From the NCBI GenBank assembly GCA_013388555.1, contig JACAFD010000068.1, positions 1 to 64,000 on the forward strand: a DNA stretch of 64,000 nucleotides, in the 5' to 3' direction. The notes beneath the pieces were generated by a model, which worked only from the letters and a program-made list of their open reading frames with translations, was not told the DNA's origin and did no database searches. Made by a program: the position numbers and the translations under genes. Shown piece after piece: positions 61,975 through 64,000 of the stretch (the first letter of the stretch is position 1; every line of letters begins with the position of its first letter). This DNA is from Nitrospirota bacterium. GTDB taxonomy: Bacteria; Nitrospirota; Nitrospiria; Nitrospirales; Nitrospiraceae.

Positions 61975-63600
61975 ATGAACTCTGTTCTGTATGTTTTCCT
62001 CCCCTGCAAGAAGGTCTACCCCATTGGCGTGACCTATCTCGCTGATTTTATTCATCGGCGCAAGCCGGATGTGCGGCAGCGTATCCTCGATCTATCCCTC
62101 TTTCCCGACGCGCAACGGAGTCGCGCGGTCCGCGATGCTGCCACTGAGTTCAAGCCGGACCTCGTCTGTTTCTCCTGGCGCGACATTCAGATTTTTTCCC
62201 CGCATGAGGGAGACTCGTCGCTGGAACATGCGTTTAACTTCTACTTTGCGAGCAACCCACTCAAGCGGGTCGTGGCTTCGTTTGCGGGGCTGCAACAGCT
62301 TTACCGCTACTACAGTCATATCCGGGCAGCACTTTCCTATCCCTGGTTGATCGCCAAGGAGTTCCCGAAGGCCCAAATCATGATGGGAGGGGGGGCCTTT
62401 ACCGCCTTTGCCGACCAGCTCATCGAAAAACTCCCGGAGGGTACTATCGGGATTCTTGGGGAAGGTGAAGATGCCATTCTCAAGGTCATTGAAGGCCAGT
62501 CGCTGGAAAAGGAGCGTTATATCATCCGGGAGGGAAAAACCGTTCGAAAGGGCCAGCAAGGGTCGCCGGCCCTCCTTGATGCGCTCACCGTCGACTTGCC
62601 CTACCTGACTTCGATCTTCCCTCAGCATCGGGAATACCTTGGTGAGTCCATCGGGGTTCAGTCGAAGCGAGGTTGCCCCTATGACTGCGCGTTCTGTCTC
62701 TACCCCTACATCGAAGGGAAGAGGGTCCGCTATCGACCACCCTCGATGGTTGTCAAGGACATCTCTCAGCACTATCATCAGTGGGGCGCCAGGCGATTCT
62801 GGTTTACGGATGCCCAGTTCATTACCGGGAAAGAAGCCTACCCCCAATGCACAGAGATCCTTGAACGGATTCTCGCCGAGAAGCTGGAGATCGAGTGGTC
62901 CGGCTATATTAGAACCTCCCTCATCACCCCGGAATTAGCAAAACTCATGGTTCGGTCCGGCGTGGGTGATCTTGAGGTCGCTATTACCTCGGGGTCTCAA
63001 GTGGTGCTGAATGATCTCCACATGGGGTTCAAGCTTGAGAGGCTTTATGATGGCTGTCGCTATCTGGCAGAAGCAGGATTCAAGGGGAAAGTTATCCTGA
63101 ATTACTCGTTGAACAGTCCAAAAGAGACTGAGGAGTCGCTCCTCCAAAGCGTAGAGTCCTACAAGGTGGTTGCGTCGATCCTGGGTGAGGAACGCGTCTT
63201 TCCACTCATGTTCTTTTTGGGAATTCAGCCGAACACAGACCTGGAACAACGGCTGTTAGAAGAGGGGTACCTTTCGGCCGGCTATAACCCTCTGATGCTG
63301 ACTCCCACGAGTATCCGAAAGCTCCTCTATAACCCTGCTCCGCTCAATTCGTTCATCGCTAAGGCCTGCCTTCGGGCCTGGGAACGGAAGGAAGGAAGCA
63401 GAGACCCACGGAAGTGGACGGGATCCCTCTCCCAGGCCCCAACAGAATCAGCCTATGCCGATAAGAATTTGATCAAAGGGATCGAAGGGAACTCTGGACG
63501 CGATGCCCTTCTGTCCCTGGAGGAGATCCTCCGTTCCCGACCCTCCGCTCGCTCCGAAAAGACATCGGGCGAAAAGTCCGTCATCACCCCGGCATCCTAG
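61975..63600 (+). CDS. B12-binding-type radical SAM protein
   Basis: RGCPYDCAFCLYPYIEGKRVRYRPPS CxxxCxxC motif; N-terminal FKPDLVCFSWRDIQ and IMMGGGAFTAFAD cobalamin-binding-like fold. Confidence 0.88.
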   Translation: MNSVLYVFLPCKKVYPIGVTYLADFIHRRKPDVRQRILDLSLFPDAQRSRAVRDAATEFKPDLVCFSWRDIQIFSPHEGDSSLEHAFNFYFASNPLKRVVASFAGLQQLYRYYSHIRAALSYPWLIAKEFPKAQIMMGGGAFTAFADQLIEKLPEGTIGILGEGEDAILKVIEGQSLEKERYIIREGKTVRKGQQGSPALLDALTVDLPYLTSIFPQHREYLGESIGVQSKRGCPYDCAFCLYPYIEGKRVRYRPPSMVVKDISQHYHQWGARRFWFTDAQFITGKEAYPQCTEILERILAEKLEIEWSGYIRTSLITPELAKLMVRSGVGDLEVAITSGSQVVLNDLHMGFKLERLYDGCRYLAEAGFKGKVILNYSLNSPKETEESLLQSVESYKVVASILGEERVFPLMFFLGIQPNTDLEQRLLEEGYLSAGYNPLMLTPTSIRKLLYNPAPLNSFIAKACLRAWERKEGSRDPRKWTGSLSQAPTESAYADKNLIKGIEGNSGRDALLSLEEILRSRPSARSEKTSGEKSVITPAS

Positions 63601-63757
63601 CGTTGTTCCACCAGCCTCACCGACGCCTTGCATTCGAATTCAGACCGGTGCTAGCATGACCGTTCTTTGAGGCTCTCGAAAGACGTCAACCGTTTGGAAA
63701 TTTTGATAATTACTCTCGTTCGCCCTGGCCTGGATGGCATCTGGAGGAGATCTTTCG

Positions 63758-64000
63758 ATGTATAAGACGATCTATGTCCCGGTCGATAATTCGGACCATT
63801 CCAATACCGCCGTCGACGTCGGAGTCCACTTCGCCAAAGCCTTCGGCTCGAAGATCGTCGGTAGCCATGTCTATGCGGCCAAAATGCATGACAAGCGCTT
63901 CAAACAGATGGAAGCGGGCTTGCCCGAGGAGTACCACGATGAAAAAGAGCTCGACCGGCAGCGTCAAATCCACGATTCGCTGATTACCCGTGGCCTCCAG
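63758..64000 (+). CDS. Universal stress protein family, N-terminal part (runs off window)
   Basis: MYKTIYVPVDNSDHSNTAVDVGVHFAKAFGSKIVGSHVYA. Confidence 0.88.
   Translation, partial: MYKTIYVPVDNSDHSNTAVDVGVHFAKAFGSKIVGSHVYAAKMHDKRFKQMEAGLPEEYHDEKELDRQRQIHDSLITRGLQ

Overview
64 kb of a bacterial chromosome; gene content suggests a Nitrospira-like nitrifier (inference only). Backbone: secA, a complete co-directional complex I operon (nuoA-B-CD-E-F-G-H-I-J-K-L-M-N) preceded by an NDUFAF7/MidA-type methyltransferase, dapF, uvrC, uvrA, ubiE. Accessory content: a PEP-CTERM cluster with an intact IS3-family element, metal-handling small proteins, a RelBE-like TA pair, a decayed vapBC locus, a LuxR/LuxI quorum-sensing pair next to two histidine kinases and a response regulator, and a DUF485/ActP pair beside a truncated DMT gene. 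Main observations: (1) one ORF joins a signal peptide, a PEP-CTERM-like anchor, a degenerate receiver and an OmpR-type winged helix; (2) intergenic gaps are filled with degenerate short-period (6, 7, 9, 15 bp) tandem words arranged as inverted arms, some supplying start codons or entering CDSs; (3) a perfect 18-bp inverted repeat with a lux-box-like core lies upstream of luxI; (4) UvrA appears to lack its insertion domain. No rRNA, tRNA or CRISPR was recognised by eye.
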